From NCBI RefSeq assembly GCF_029643425.1, contig NZ_CP119106.1, positions 1 to 64,000 on the forward strand: 64,000 nt of DNA. The letters run 5' to 3'. The notes beneath the pieces are model-generated. The model made no database searches and had not been told where the DNA came from. It saw only the letters and a program-made list of their open reading frames with translations. Below, piece after piece: positions 31,922 to 40,555 of this stretch. The position numbers and the translations under genes were made by a program. This DNA comes from Isoptericola sp. AK164 (GTDB lineage Bacteria > Actinomycetota > Actinomycetes > Actinomycetales > Cellulomonadaceae). Every line of letters starts with the position of its first letter. Position 1 is the first letter of the stretch.

Positions 31922-34432
31922 ATGACCGACCTGTCCCGCCTCGACCACCAGCCCCGCATCGTCGTGATCGGCCTCGGCGTCGTCGGTGCGGCGCTGGCCG
32001 ACGAGCTCACCCAGCGCGGCATGCGGCACGTGACCGTCCTCGAGCAGGGCCCGCTGTGGGAGACCGGCGGCTCCTCCTCGCACGCGCCCGGCTTCGTCTT
32101 CCAGACCTCGCCGCACCGCACGATGAGCCTGCTGGCCCGCCGCACCCTCGACAAGCTCGACGGGCAGAAGGTGGACGGGCAGTGGCTGCTCAAGCGGCTC
32201 GGCGGCCTGGAGATCGCGACCACCCCCGAGCGCCTGCACGACCTGTCCCGCCGCAACGGCCTCGCCCAGTCCTGGGGCATCGCGTCCCGGCTCGTCGACC
32301 CCGACGAGTGCGCCGAGATCTGGCCGGGCCTGGACACCTCCGGCGTGCTCGGCGGCTTCCACACCCCGACCGACGGCGTCGTGAAGTCGGTGCACGCCGT
32401 CCGCTGGCAGGCCGAGCGGGCCGTGGAGCACGGCGCCCGTCTCGTGCCCCGCACCCGGGTCGTGGGCGTGACCCGGACCGGTGGCCGCGTCACCGGCGTT
32501 GAGGTCCTCCCGGTCCCGGCACCCGACGGCGCGACGCCGGAGCACGTGCCGGCCGACGTCGTCGTGGCCTGCGCCGGCCTGTGGGGTCCGGGCCTGGCCC
32601 GCGACCTGCTCGGGTTCGAGCTGCCGATGATGCCCATGGAGCACTGCTTCGGCCTCTCCGCACCCGTGCCCGGACTGATCGGTCGGCACGACGTGCTCGA
32701 CGAGGCCTCCCGCCCGATGCTCCGCCACCAGGACTTCTCCCTGTACCTGCGCGAGTACGTCGACCGGATCGGCATCGGCGCCTACCGCCATCGGCCGATG
32801 CCCGTGGAGCCCGACGGCGTGGCGGGCGCCGACGAGTTCGCGGCCACCGGCGTGCACCCCGCGATGCACCCGCTGACCTGGGAGGACTTCGGCCCGTCGT
32901 GGGACGAGGCGCGCCGGTTGCTGCCCGAGCTGCGCGACGTCCCCTTCAGCGAGGGCTTCAACGGCATCTTCTCCTTCACGCCCGACGGCGGGCCGATGCT
33001 GGGTCCGGTCGCCGGGGTCGACGGGCTGTGGCTCGCGCAGGCCGTCTGGGTCACGCAGTCCGCCGGCGTCGGGCAGGTCATGGCCGACTGGATCGTGCGC
33101 GAGGACCCGGGCGTCGACACCCACGGGCTGGAGTACACCCGCTTCGACCCCGCCGTGGTCAGCCGCGACTGGACGCGCGCACGGGCGGCCGAGGCGTACG
33201 CGGAGGTCTACGACGTCGTCCACCCGCAGGCCTCCACCGAGGTGCAGCGGGGCCTGCGCACGAGCCCGTTCCACGACCGCCAGCGCGAGCTCGGGGCCGT
33301 GTTCGAGCAGGCGAACGGCTGGGAGAGGCCGCTGTGGTTCGAGGCCAACGCCCCGCTCGTGGACGCCCTCGACCGTGTCCCGGAGCGCGACGCGTGGGCG
33401 GCGCGGCACTGGTCGCCGATCGCGGCCGCGGAGGCCCACGCCACCCGCACCGCCGTCGGTCTGTACGACATGACCCCGCTGTCCCGCCTCGAGGTCTCCG
33501 GCCCCGGGGCGACCGCGTTCCTGCAGGGTCTGACCAGCAACGACGTCGACCGGTCCGTCGGTCGGGTCGTGTACGCGCTGCTGCTCGACGACGCGGGCGG
33601 CATCCGCTCGGACGTCACCGTGACCCGGCTCGGGCCCGAGCGCTACCTCGTCGGCACCAACGGGCACCGGGACCGCGTCTACCTGGAGAGCCGGTGCCCC
33701 GACGCCGTCCGGATCACCGACCTCACCGCGGGGACGTGCGGGCTCGGGCTGTGGGGACCGCGTGCCCGCGACGTGCTCGAACGCCTCACCGACGACGACG
33801 TCTCGCACGAGGCGCTCGGCTACTTCCGCGCGAAGCAGCTCCGGGTCGCGGGTGCGGACGTGCTGGCGATGCGCGTCAGCTACGTCGGCGAGCTCGGCTG
33901 GGAGCTGTGGACCACCGCCGACCAGGGCCGACGGTTGTGGGACAGCCTCTGGGAGGCCGGTGCGCCGTCGGGACTCGTCGCCGGTGGGCGGCGGGCGTTC
34001 CACAGCCTGCGCCTCGAGAAGGGCTACCGCGCCTACGGCGCCGACATCAGCCGCGAGCACTCCCCGGCGGAGGCCGGCCTCGGGTTCGCCGTGAGCCGCC
34101 GCGCGGGCGACTTCGTGGGCCGGGCGGCGCTCGAGGACCGGCCGGTCCGACGGCGGCTCGCCTGCCTCACGCTCGACGGCCCGGACGCGGTCGTGCTCGG
34201 CGGCGAGCCGGTGCTGGTCCGGGGCGCCGGACCGGGCGAGGGCGCCGTCGGGTACGTGACCAGCGCCGACCAGTCGTCCACCCTCGGGGTGACCGTGGCG
34301 TACGCCTGGCTGCCCCCGGAGCTGGCCGAGCCGGGCCGCGCCCTGGAGATCGAGTACTTCGGGCGCCGCCTGCCCGCTACCGTGCAGTCCGAACCGCTGG
34401 TCGACCCCGAGATGTCGCGCATCCTGCGCTGA
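31922..34432 (+). CDS. FAD-dependent dimethylglycine dehydrogenase/oxidase-like protein (DAO–GcvT fusion)
   Basis: It is predicted to demethylate dimethylglycine (or sarcosine) and pass the methyl-derived carbon to tetrahydrofolate. The 836-aa product has an N-terminal FAD domain (VIGLGVVGAALADEL, residues about 15-29) with the SSHAPGFVFQ segment, where the His binds FAD covalently in dimethylglycine oxidase. The C-terminal half (about 420-830) is a GcvT-like folate-binding aminomethyltransferase (GLTSNDVD, LARAGYLGEL-like segment VSYVGELGWELW). Start ATG 31922 follows GAGGAGG. Dimethylglycine rather than sarcosine is favoured because the next gene looks like a sarcosine oxidase. Substrate is inferred from context. 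Confidence 0.85.
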   Translation: MTDLSRLDHQPRIVVIGLGVVGAALADELTQRGMRHVTVLEQGPLWETGGSSSHAPGFVFQTSPHRTMSLLARRTLDKLDGQKVDGQWLLKRLGGLEIATTPERLHDLSRRNGLAQSWGIASRLVDPDECAEIWPGLDTSGVLGGFHTPTDGVVKSVHAVRWQAERAVEHGARLVPRTRVVGVTRTGGRVTGVEVLPVPAPDGATPEHVPADVVVACAGLWGPGLARDLLGFELPMMPMEHCFGLSAPVPGLIGRHDVLDEASRPMLRHQDFSLYLREYVDRIGIGAYRHRPMPVEPDGVAGADEFAATGVHPAMHPLTWEDFGPSWDEARRLLPELRDVPFSEGFNGIFSFTPDGGPMLGPVAGVDGLWLAQAVWVTQSAGVGQVMADWIVREDPGVDTHGLEYTRFDPAVVSRDWTRARAAEAYAEVYDVVHPQASTEVQRGLRTSPFHDRQRELGAVFEQANGWERPLWFEANAPLVDALDRVPERDAWAARHWSPIAAAEAHATRTAVGLYDMTPLSRLEVSGPGATAFLQGLTSNDVDRSVGRVVYALLLDDAGGIRSDVTVTRLGPERYLVGTNGHRDRVYLESRCPDAVRITDLTAGTCGLGLWGPRARDVLERLTDDDVSHEALGYFRAKQLRVAGADVLAMRVSYVGELGWELWTTADQGRRLWDSLWEAGAPSGLVAGGRRAFHSLRLEKGYRAYGADISREHSPAEAGLGFAVSRRAGDFVGRAALEDRPVRRRLACLTLDGPDAVVLGGEPVLVRGAGPGEGAVGYVTSADQSSTLGVTVAYAWLPPELAEPGRALEIEYFGRRLPATVQSEPLVDPEMSRILR

Positions 34433-34443
34433 GAGAGATACCC

Positions 34444-35601
34444 GTGCAGCACCACGACGTCATCGTCCTCGGCCTCGGCTCGATGGGCGGTGCGGCAGCC
34501 AACGAGCTCGCGGCGCGCGGCCTCGACGTCCTCGGCCTGGAGTCGTTCACCCCCGGCCACGACCAGGGCTCGGCGCACGGCGGGACGCGGATCGTGCGGC
34601 AGTCGTACTTCGAGTCCCCCGAGTACGTCCCCCTGCTGCGCCGGGCCTACGAGGGCTGGTATCGGCTCGAGGCCGAGTCGGGACGCGACCTGCTCACGCT
34701 GTGCGGCGGCATCTACGTCGGCGACCCGGCCAGCCCGACCTACGCGGGCAGCCGGCTGGCCGCCGAGCAGCACGGCCTCGACCACGAGGTGCTGGACGCC
34801 GCCGAGATCCGCCGCCGGTTCCCCACCATGGACCCGGCCGACGACGCGATGGCGTTGTACGAGTCCGCGGCAGGATATGTACGCCCCGAGGAGACGGTGA
34901 TCGCGAACACCGAGGTGGCAGCCCGGAAGGGCGCGACGCTGCGCTTCGGCGAGCGCGTGCAGCGCTGGAGCGCGACCCCGGGCGGCGGCGTCGAGGTCGT
35001 CACCCCCGAGGGGACCTACGGTGCCGACCGGCTCGTGGTGACGCCGGGCGCGTGGGCGCCGCAGATGCTGCCCGAGCTGGAGCTCCCGCTGTCGGTCGAG
35101 CGGATGGTCTTCTACTGGTTCACCCCGGACACCGACGCCGTCCCGGTCGAGCGGTGGTCCCAGGAGCAGCACCCCGTGTACATCGAGGAGACCCACGGCA
35201 ACGGCCAGATCTACGGCTTCCCGATGACCGACGGCCCCGCCGGCGGGTTCAAGCTCGGCTACTTCCACCTGGGCACGCCGACCGATCCCGACGCCGTCGA
35301 CCGCGTCGTGCACTCCGACGAGACCGCCGAGATGCGCCGTCGGGCCCTCGAGCTCTTCCCGCACCTGACCGGTCCCGTGGTCCAGGCCAAGACCTGCCTG
35401 TACACCGTGGCACCCGACGAGCACTTCGTCATCGGCACCCACCCGCTGCACGACCAGGTCGCGATCGCCTGCGGGTTCAGCGGCCACGGGTTCAAGTTCG
35501 TTCCCGTGGTCGGCGAGATCCTGGCGGACCTGACGACCGACGGCACGACCGACCTGCCCATCGGGCTGTTCGACCCCCGGCGCCCGGTGCTGCGGCCCTG
35601 A
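34444..35601 (+). CDS. solA: Monomeric sarcosine oxidase / N-methyltryptophan oxidase-like enzyme
   Basis: The enzyme oxidatively removes an N-methyl group from an amino acid such as sarcosine, giving glycine, formaldehyde and hydrogen peroxide. The 385-aa product starts at GTG 34444 (VQHHDVIVLGLGSMGGAA), 11 bases after the upstream gene. The Gly-rich FAD motif is at residues 7-16, the family's GSAHGGTRIVRQSY segment near 42-55, and the Cys that binds FAD covalently in this family in AKTCLYTVAPDEHFVIG (about residue 319). Length matches MSOX/SolA (about 385). In context it would finish the dimethylglycine–sarcosine–glycine steps. Confidence 0.88.
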   Translation: MQHHDVIVLGLGSMGGAAANELAARGLDVLGLESFTPGHDQGSAHGGTRIVRQSYFESPEYVPLLRRAYEGWYRLEAESGRDLLTLCGGIYVGDPASPTYAGSRLAAEQHGLDHEVLDAAEIRRRFPTMDPADDAMALYESAAGYVRPEETVIANTEVAARKGATLRFGERVQRWSATPGGGVEVVTPEGTYGADRLVVTPGAWAPQMLPELELPLSVERMVFYWFTPDTDAVPVERWSQEQHPVYIEETHGNGQIYGFPMTDGPAGGFKLGYFHLGTPTDPDAVDRVVHSDETAEMRRRALELFPHLTGPVVQAKTCLYTVAPDEHFVIGTHPLHDQVAIACGFSGHGFKFVPVVGEILADLTTDGTTDLPIGLFDPRRPVLRP

Positions 35602-35622
35602 CCCGCGGCGCCGGCGCCGGCG

Positions 35623-36750
35623 TCACGCGAGCCGCTCGCGCACCCAGGTGTGGAAGGTCTCGATGTGGTGCTCGGCCGGCACCAGCGAGCCGCCGTCGGC
35701 GTAGGCGGCCGACGACATCGCCGGCTGGGTCCGTTCGCAGGCCTCGAAGTCCTGCCGGTTGACCCGGTCGAACAGCTCCACCGACCCGGACACGTCGGTC
35801 CCCGCCCCGACGACCTCGGGCAGGAACAGCCAGTCGCACTCGACGTACGTGCGGTCCACCGCGGTGGGGAACATGCGGTGCACGACGACGTGGTCCGGCA
35901 CCATGTTGACGAACACCGACGGCTTGATCGTCACCGCGAAGTAGCGTCGTTCCTGGTCGGCGCCGAGCAGCGGCAGCGGCGCGACCCCGGCGGACCCGTC
36001 GACGGTGAACCCCTCGACACCCTCGCCGAACTCCGCGCCGCGCCCGACGTACGTCTGCGCCGCCCAGCCGTCGGCGAACTCGGGGATGACCTCGGTGAGC
36101 TCGGGGTGGATCGTGGCGCAGTGGTAGCACTCCATGAAGTTCTCGATGATCAGCTTCCAGTTGGCGTGCACGTCGTAGGCGATCCGCTTCCCGAGCCGCA
36201 GGTCGGCGACCTGCCAGGCGTCGAAGGTCTCGGCCTCCCCGAGCCGGGTGACCAGCTCGCCCAGCACCGTCTCGGTGAACGACGGCGGCGAGTCGGCCAG
36301 GCACACCCACACGTAGCCCATCCACTCGTGCACCGCGACGCCGCGCAGCCCGTACGCGTCGCGGTCGACGTCGGGCATGCGGGTGAGGTTGGGGGCGGCG
36401 ACGAGCCGTCCGTCGAGGTCGTACGTCCACGCGTGGTAGCCGCACTGGAACTTGCGGGCGGTGCCGGCGGGCTCGGTGCACACCCGCATGCCGCGGTGCC
36501 GGCACACGTTGAGGAAGGCCCGGATCTCGCCCCGGCGGTTCCGAGACACCACGACCTGCTCGCGGCCGACCTGCACCAGGCGGTAGTCGCCCGCCCCGGG
36601 GACGTCGTCACCGCGCAGCACGCACATCCACTGCGTGGAGAAGATGCGCTCCTGCTCCAGGGCGAACACGTCGGGGTCGGTGTACCAGCTGCCGCCCAGC
36701 GTGGGCAGGATCGACCCCGGCAGGGGCTCGTCGAGCTGCTCGATGATCAT
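35623..36750 (-). CDS. Rieske non-heme iron oxygenase, large subunit (glycine betaine monooxygenase-like)
   Basis: The 375-aa enzyme has a Rieske domain with ligands C83-x-H85 and C103-x2-H106 and a mononuclear iron site with H210 and H215 in ENFMECYHCATIHPEL. This subgroup demethylates quaternary amines (glycine betaine, stachydrine, carnitine). Location opposite dimethylglycine and sarcosine oxidase genes favours glycine betaine to dimethylglycine. Start ATG 36750 overlaps the reductase gene by four bases. It is the third gene of an operon encoding ferredoxin, reductase and oxygenase, a three-component arrangement; the well-known GbcAB system has a fused reductase instead. Confidence 0.85.
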   Translation of the reverse strand: MIIEQLDEPLPGSILPTLGGSWYTDPDVFALEQERIFSTQWMCVLRGDDVPGAGDYRLVQVGREQVVVSRNRRGEIRAFLNVCRHRGMRVCTEPAGTARKFQCGYHAWTYDLDGRLVAAPNLTRMPDVDRDAYGLRGVAVHEWMGYVWVCLADSPPSFTETVLGELVTRLGEAETFDAWQVADLRLGKRIAYDVHANWKLIIENFMECYHCATIHPELTEVIPEFADGWAAQTYVGRGAEFGEGVEGFTVDGSAGVAPLPLLGADQERRYFAVTIKPSVFVNMVPDHVVVHRMFPTAVDRTYVECDWLFLPEVVGAGTDVSGSVELFDRVNRQDFEACERTQPAMSSAAYADGGSLVPAEHHIETFHTWVRERLA

Positions 36751-37925
36751 GCGGGGATCCTCTCGGAGGCGGGCCGACGGCGGTGGGTCTTGCGCCAGCG
36801 CATCAGCCGGCGGGGCTGGTTCATGGCGAAGGCCGCGACCTCGTCGTCGCCGGAGCGGAAGACGACGAACAGCCCGCCGTCGGCGGACCGCACCTCGCCG
36901 GTCTCGCCGCCGCGCAGGCTGCCCGCCATCTGCAGCCGGGCGTCGTACTGGTCGGACCAGACGTAGTCGGGTTCGACGTCGGCCTCGGGCGGCTGTCGGT
37001 GGGCGACGACGGCGGCCACGCGGCGCGCCTGGCGCACGGTGCGCGTCCAGTGGGAGCAGCGCTCGCCCGCCCAGACCGCGCAGTCGCCGACGGCGTGCAC
37101 CCCCGGCGCGGCGTTGCCCGTCGCGTCGCAGACGACTCCGCCGTCCAGCGTCAGGCCGCTGCCCCACAGCCAGCCGGCGGCCGGGTCGGCGCCCGCGGCC
37201 GCGACGACGACGTCGGCCGGCAGCTCGCGTCCGTCGTCGAGCAGGACGCCGGACGTCCCGGACCCGGTGGCGTCGGCGAGCGCGCTCAGGACCCGCACGC
37301 CGGTGACCATCCGGACGCCGTGCGACGCGTGCAGCGTCTGCACCGCGGCGCTCGCGTCGGGACCGATCGTGCGCAGCAGCGGTCCGTCGTCGGCGCAGGC
37401 CACGGTGACCCGGGCACCGAGCGTCGTCAGGGACGCGGCGACCTCGAGGCCCAGGAACCCGGCGCCGGCCACGACGACACGGACGCCGTGACCGACGGCG
37501 GACCGCAGCGCCTCGGCGTCCTCCAGCGTGGCGACCGTGTGGATCCCGGCCACCGCACCGGGCAGCCGCCGCGCGACGGCTCCCGTCGCGACGACCACGT
37601 GGTCCCCGACGACGAGGGTGCCGTCGTCGAGCGTCACGGCGCGGGCGTCGACGTCCAGCGCGACGGCTCGGCGGCCGAGCCGCCAGGTGACGCCGTCGTC
37701 CCCGTCCGGCGGGCTCAGGGCGAGGTCGCCCCGGTGCAGCCGCCCGGCGAGGAAGTCCTTGCTCAGCGGGGGGCGGTCGTAGGGCGCGTGCTCCTCGGCG
37801 CCGATGACGACGACGTCGCCGGTGTAGCCCTCGGTCCGCAGCGTGCTGGCGACGGTCCAGCCGGCGAGGCCCGCGCCGACCACGACGACGCCGGTGCGGG
37901 TGACGGCGTCCACGGGCCCGGTCAT
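36747..37925 (-). CDS. FAD-dependent ferredoxin reductase-type oxidoreductase
   Basis: The 392-aa product has two Rossmann motifs: FAD-binding GVVVVGAGLAGWTVASTL (about residues 13-30) and NAD(P)-binding VVVAGAGFLGLEVAASL (about 147-163). It also has the APYDRPPLSKDFL motif typical of ferredoxin/putidaredoxin reductases, the C-terminal HAVGDCAVW FAD segment, and a reductase C-terminal domain. It should pass electrons from NAD(P)H to the Rieske ferredoxin encoded just upstream. It overlaps both neighbours by four bases. Start ATG 37925 (MTGPVDAVTR) is chosen at the overlap. Confidence 0.9.
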   Translation of the reverse strand: MTGPVDAVTRTGVVVVGAGLAGWTVASTLRTEGYTGDVVVIGAEEHAPYDRPPLSKDFLAGRLHRGDLALSPPDGDDGVTWRLGRRAVALDVDARAVTLDDGTLVVGDHVVVATGAVARRLPGAVAGIHTVATLEDAEALRSAVGHGVRVVVAGAGFLGLEVAASLTTLGARVTVACADDGPLLRTIGPDASAAVQTLHASHGVRMVTGVRVLSALADATGSGTSGVLLDDGRELPADVVVAAAGADPAAGWLWGSGLTLDGGVVCDATGNAAPGVHAVGDCAVWAGERCSHWTRTVRQARRVAAVVAHRQPPEADVEPDYVWSDQYDARLQMAGSLRGGETGEVRSADGGLFVVFRSGDDEVAAFAMNQPRRLMRWRKTHRRRPASERIPA

Positions 37926-38266
37926 GCGGAGACCACCCCGGGCGGCAGGCAGGGCGCGGCGGTCGACAGCTCGACGAGGACCTCGCCGTCGACCACCTCC
38001 GCCCGGTGCACCCGCACGCCGCCGCGCGCGGGGCCGCCGTCGGGCACCCCGCTGCGCAGGCAGAACCGGCTCTCGTGCAGAGGGCACTCGACCGCGCCGT
38101 CCTCGAGCCAGCCCTCCGCGAGGGAGGCGTCCTGGTGGGTGCAGGTGTCGTCGATCGCGTGCACGGTGCCGTCCTCCGCGAGGAAGACGGCGACCGGCGG
38201 CGCGACGGAGTCGACCCGCAGTCCCTCACCCGGGGTGAGGTCGCTCAACGAACACAGACGATGCAT
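37922..38266 (-). CDS. Rieske-type [2Fe-2S] ferredoxin
   Basis: A 114-aa electron carrier with cluster ligands C42-x-H44 and C61-x2-H64 (DTCTHQDASLAEG and ECPLHESRF). It starts MHRLCSLSDLTPGEG at ATG 38266. It would shuttle electrons from the reductase to the oxygenase in the same operon. The 5' end lies 47 bases from the shared operator-like element. Confidence 0.92.
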   Translation of the reverse strand: MHRLCSLSDLTPGEGLRVDSVAPPVAVFLAEDGTVHAIDDTCTHQDASLAEGWLEDGAVECPLHESRFCLRSGVPDGGPARGGVRVHRAEVVDGEVLVELSTAAPCLPPGVVSA

Positions 38267-38312
38267 ACCGGCGGCTCCCCGGCTCGGACGTCGAGAGATC
38301 GCGGGCGGTGAT

Positions 38313-38350
38313 GCGCTATGCGCAACGTCGTTCGCGATACACAACAGCGT
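38313..38350 (-). promoter_or_regulatory. Operator-like element, copy 2, upstream of the Rieske operon
   Basis: Reverse complement of the same 38-bp pattern found at 31856-31893, with both conserved blocks and the same spacing. It is placed 47 bases before the ferredoxin start, so the two divergent arms of the betaine locus are probably controlled together. Confidence 0.7.
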
Positions 38351-38454
38351 GCGGATGCGCCGCGGGCGCTGTCAACGACGTTCCCGAACGGTTCGCGAAT
38401 GTTTACGGCGCTGAAACGCCGCCGGCCGACCGGTCCGTCACGACCCGGCCCGGA

Positions 38455-39372
38455 TCACCGCGCCAGCGGCCGGGCCTCGTCGAGGCCTCCCAGCTTCTCC
38501 GGGTTCCGGACCAGGTACAACGCCGTCACCCGGTCGCCGAAGGTGTCCACCAGCACGGCGACCTCGGCCGTCCCGTCGCGGCGCACCACCACGGCGGGAA
38601 GCCCGTTGTAGGACCCCTCCTCCCAGCGGGTGCCGGCCCCCGCCGTGCGGACCAGCCCGGCGAGGAACGCAGCCACCTTCTCCGCCCCGCGGATCGGGCG
38701 CCGCGCCGCCGAGGCGACCCCGCCGCCGTCGGACAGGGACACCACGTCCGGGGCGAGCACGTCCATCAGCCCCTCGACGTCGCCGGCCTGGGCCGCGACG
38801 ACGAACCTCCGGGCCACCTCGGCGCGCTGCTGCGGCGAGGGGTCGAACCGCGGACGTCGGGCCCGCACGTGCTCCCGCGCGCGGTGCGCCGTCTGGCGCA
38901 CCGCGGCCGGGCTGCGATCCGTGGCCGCGGCGATCTCGGCCGTCGGGAAGCCGAACACCTCCCCCAGCACGAACACGGCGCGCTCGAGCGGGCTGAGGGT
39001 CTCCAGGACCAGGAGCATCGCCACCCCCACCGACTCGGCGAGCAGGGCGTCGGCCGCGGGGTCGTCGACGCCGCGGACCGGTTCGGGCAGCCACGGCCCG
39101 ACGTAGTCCTCCCGACGCCGCTTCAGCGTGCGCAGGTGGTTCAGCCCCAGCCGCGTCACCACCGCGACGAGGTAGGCCCGCGGGTCACGGATCTCCTCCC
39201 CGCCGTCGGCCGCCGCACGGACCGCCCGCGACCACCGCAACCAGGTCTCCTGCACGACGTCCTCGGCGTCGGCGGCGCTGCCCAGCAGCTCGTAGGCCAC
39301 GGTGAAGAGCAGCGCACGGTGCTCCACGAACGGCCCGGTCGCGGCGTCGTCGGGCGACGGGCGATCGGTCAC
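38455..39372 (-). CDS. SigJ-like ECF sigma factor with SnoaL-type C-terminal domain
   Basis: The 305-aa product has sigma region 2 (about residues 12-80, LLGSAADAEDVVQETWLRW) and region 4 (about 110-165, LSPLERAVFVLGEVFGFP), followed by a SnoaL/NTF2-like domain (about 185-300). This layout is the SigJ (ECF41-type) group, whose C-terminal domain replaces an anti-sigma factor. ECF41 genes normally neighbour a COE (carboxymuconolactone decarboxylase, oxidoreductase or epimerase) gene; here the adjacent overlapping gene is a flavoprotein oxidoreductase, which fits. GTG 39372 overlaps it by four bases. Confidence 0.9.
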   Translation of the reverse strand: MTDRPSPDDAATGPFVEHRALLFTVAYELLGSAADAEDVVQETWLRWSRAVRAAADGGEEIRDPRAYLVAVVTRLGLNHLRTLKRRREDYVGPWLPEPVRGVDDPAADALLAESVGVAMLLVLETLSPLERAVFVLGEVFGFPTAEIAAATDRSPAAVRQTAHRAREHVRARRPRFDPSPQQRAEVARRFVVAAQAGDVEGLMDVLAPDVVSLSDGGGVASAARRPIRGAEKVAAFLAGLVRTAGAGTRWEEGSYNGLPAVVVRRDGTAEVAVLVDTFGDRVTALYLVRNPEKLGGLDEARPLAR

Positions 39373-40445
39373 GCCGACTCCCACGCCGGCACCAGCGGCA
39401 GGTCGCCCGTGCGCGTGAACAGCGGGCTCGGGTGCCGGGCGAGCCACACCGTCCCGCGGCAGATCTGCTCCTTGACCAGGGCCGCCGTCCGTCCGCCCAG
39501 CACCCGGCCGCGCGGGGTGTCGTCGAGCTCGCTCGGCTGGACCAGGCCCCGGCGGCGACCCAGGCTGACGCAGGTCGCCGTGAACCCGACCGACGCCGCG
39601 GGTGCCTCCTGGCCGCAGAGGTCGGCCAGGACGGTCGCGGCCGCGGCCATGCCCAGGGGCAGCGCGGCCTGGCAGCTCCACCGCGCGGTCGTGGCCGCGG
39701 CGTCCCCGGCGGCCACCAGCGTGGGCACCTGCACGCTGCGCAACGACTCGTCGACGCGCAACCGGCCGGCGTCGTCCACCGCGAGGCCGCTGGCCCGCGC
39801 CAGGTCCGGCACGGTGAACGACGTCGAGTCCACCGTGATGCCCTCGCCGACGTGGTCCACCCGCTCACCCTCGCGCACCTCGACGCCGAGCGCAGCGAGC
39901 GCGCGCCGCAGCACGTCGCGTCCGGCGTCCGACAGCCCGCCCGCCAGGGTCGACGCGACGAGCCGCACCGCCAGGTGCGGACGGCCCTCGGCGATCTCGG
40001 CCGCCGTCTCGATCCCGGTGAGCCCGCCGCCGACGACCGTCACCGGCGTGCCCGGAGCGGCGGCGTCCAGCCGGTCGCGCAGCGCGGTGGCGCCCTGGAG
40101 GTGCTGCACCGACAGCGCCCCGGGCAGCGACCGCGGTGCACCGCTGCCCACGGCGTGCACGACCCGGTCCGCCGCGAGGCCCCCGCCGTCGGCCAGCTCC
40201 ACCCCGTCCCCGGCGACCCGGGTGGCCGTGCCGACGTGCAGCGCGACCTCGGGGCGCAGCACCGACCGCAACGGGCGGACGGCCGACCCCGTCCGGGCGG
40301 CGTGCTGGTGCAGGCGGATGCGCTCGACGAACTCCTCGCGCAGGTTCACCACGGTGACGTGGGCTGCGCCCTCCCGGGCGATCCTGTTCGCGGCCGCGAC
40401 CCCGGCGTACCCGGCGCCGACCACGACGACCTGTGTGTGGTGCAT
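39369..40445 (-). CDS. NDH-2-like FAD-dependent oxidoreductase, partner of the ECF41 sigma factor
   Basis: The 358-aa product has an FAD motif VVVVGAGYAGVAAANRIA (about residues 6-23) and an NAD motif VTVVGGGLTGIETAAEIAEG (about 134-153). A VAAGDAAA segment binds flavin near the C-terminus. It resembles type II NADH dehydrogenases of the pyridine nucleotide-disulfide family without the disulfide. It is the first gene of an operon with the sigma factor and is likely also its target, as in other ECF41 systems. Electron acceptor unknown. Confidence 0.85.
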   Translation of the reverse strand: MHHTQVVVVGAGYAGVAAANRIAREGAAHVTVVNLREEFVERIRLHQHAARTGSAVRPLRSVLRPEVALHVGTATRVAGDGVELADGGGLAADRVVHAVGSGAPRSLPGALSVQHLQGATALRDRLDAAAPGTPVTVVGGGLTGIETAAEIAEGRPHLAVRLVASTLAGGLSDAGRDVLRRALAALGVEVREGERVDHVGEGITVDSTSFTVPDLARASGLAVDDAGRLRVDESLRSVQVPTLVAAGDAAATTARWSCQAALPLGMAAAATVLADLCGQEAPAASVGFTATCVSLGRRRGLVQPSELDDTPRGRVLGGRTAALVKEQICRGTVWLARHPSPLFTRTGDLPLVPAWESA

Positions 40446-40555
40446 GATCCCGTTCCTCTTGTCTCACCCATACGACACCGGTGAGCGACGAGGTGTGACA
40501 TGGCCTGCCGGTCGGTCCGGTGAGATCCTGGAAGGGCGGTCCCCGGGAGGTCGCG

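Noticed and set aside
30068..34060. A 1330-codon minus-strand frame that ends as the DUF6345 protein
   Set aside because: Only the last 250 codons are protein-like and preceded by a good ribosome-binding site at 30820; the rest runs antisense to the IclR and dimethylglycine genes.
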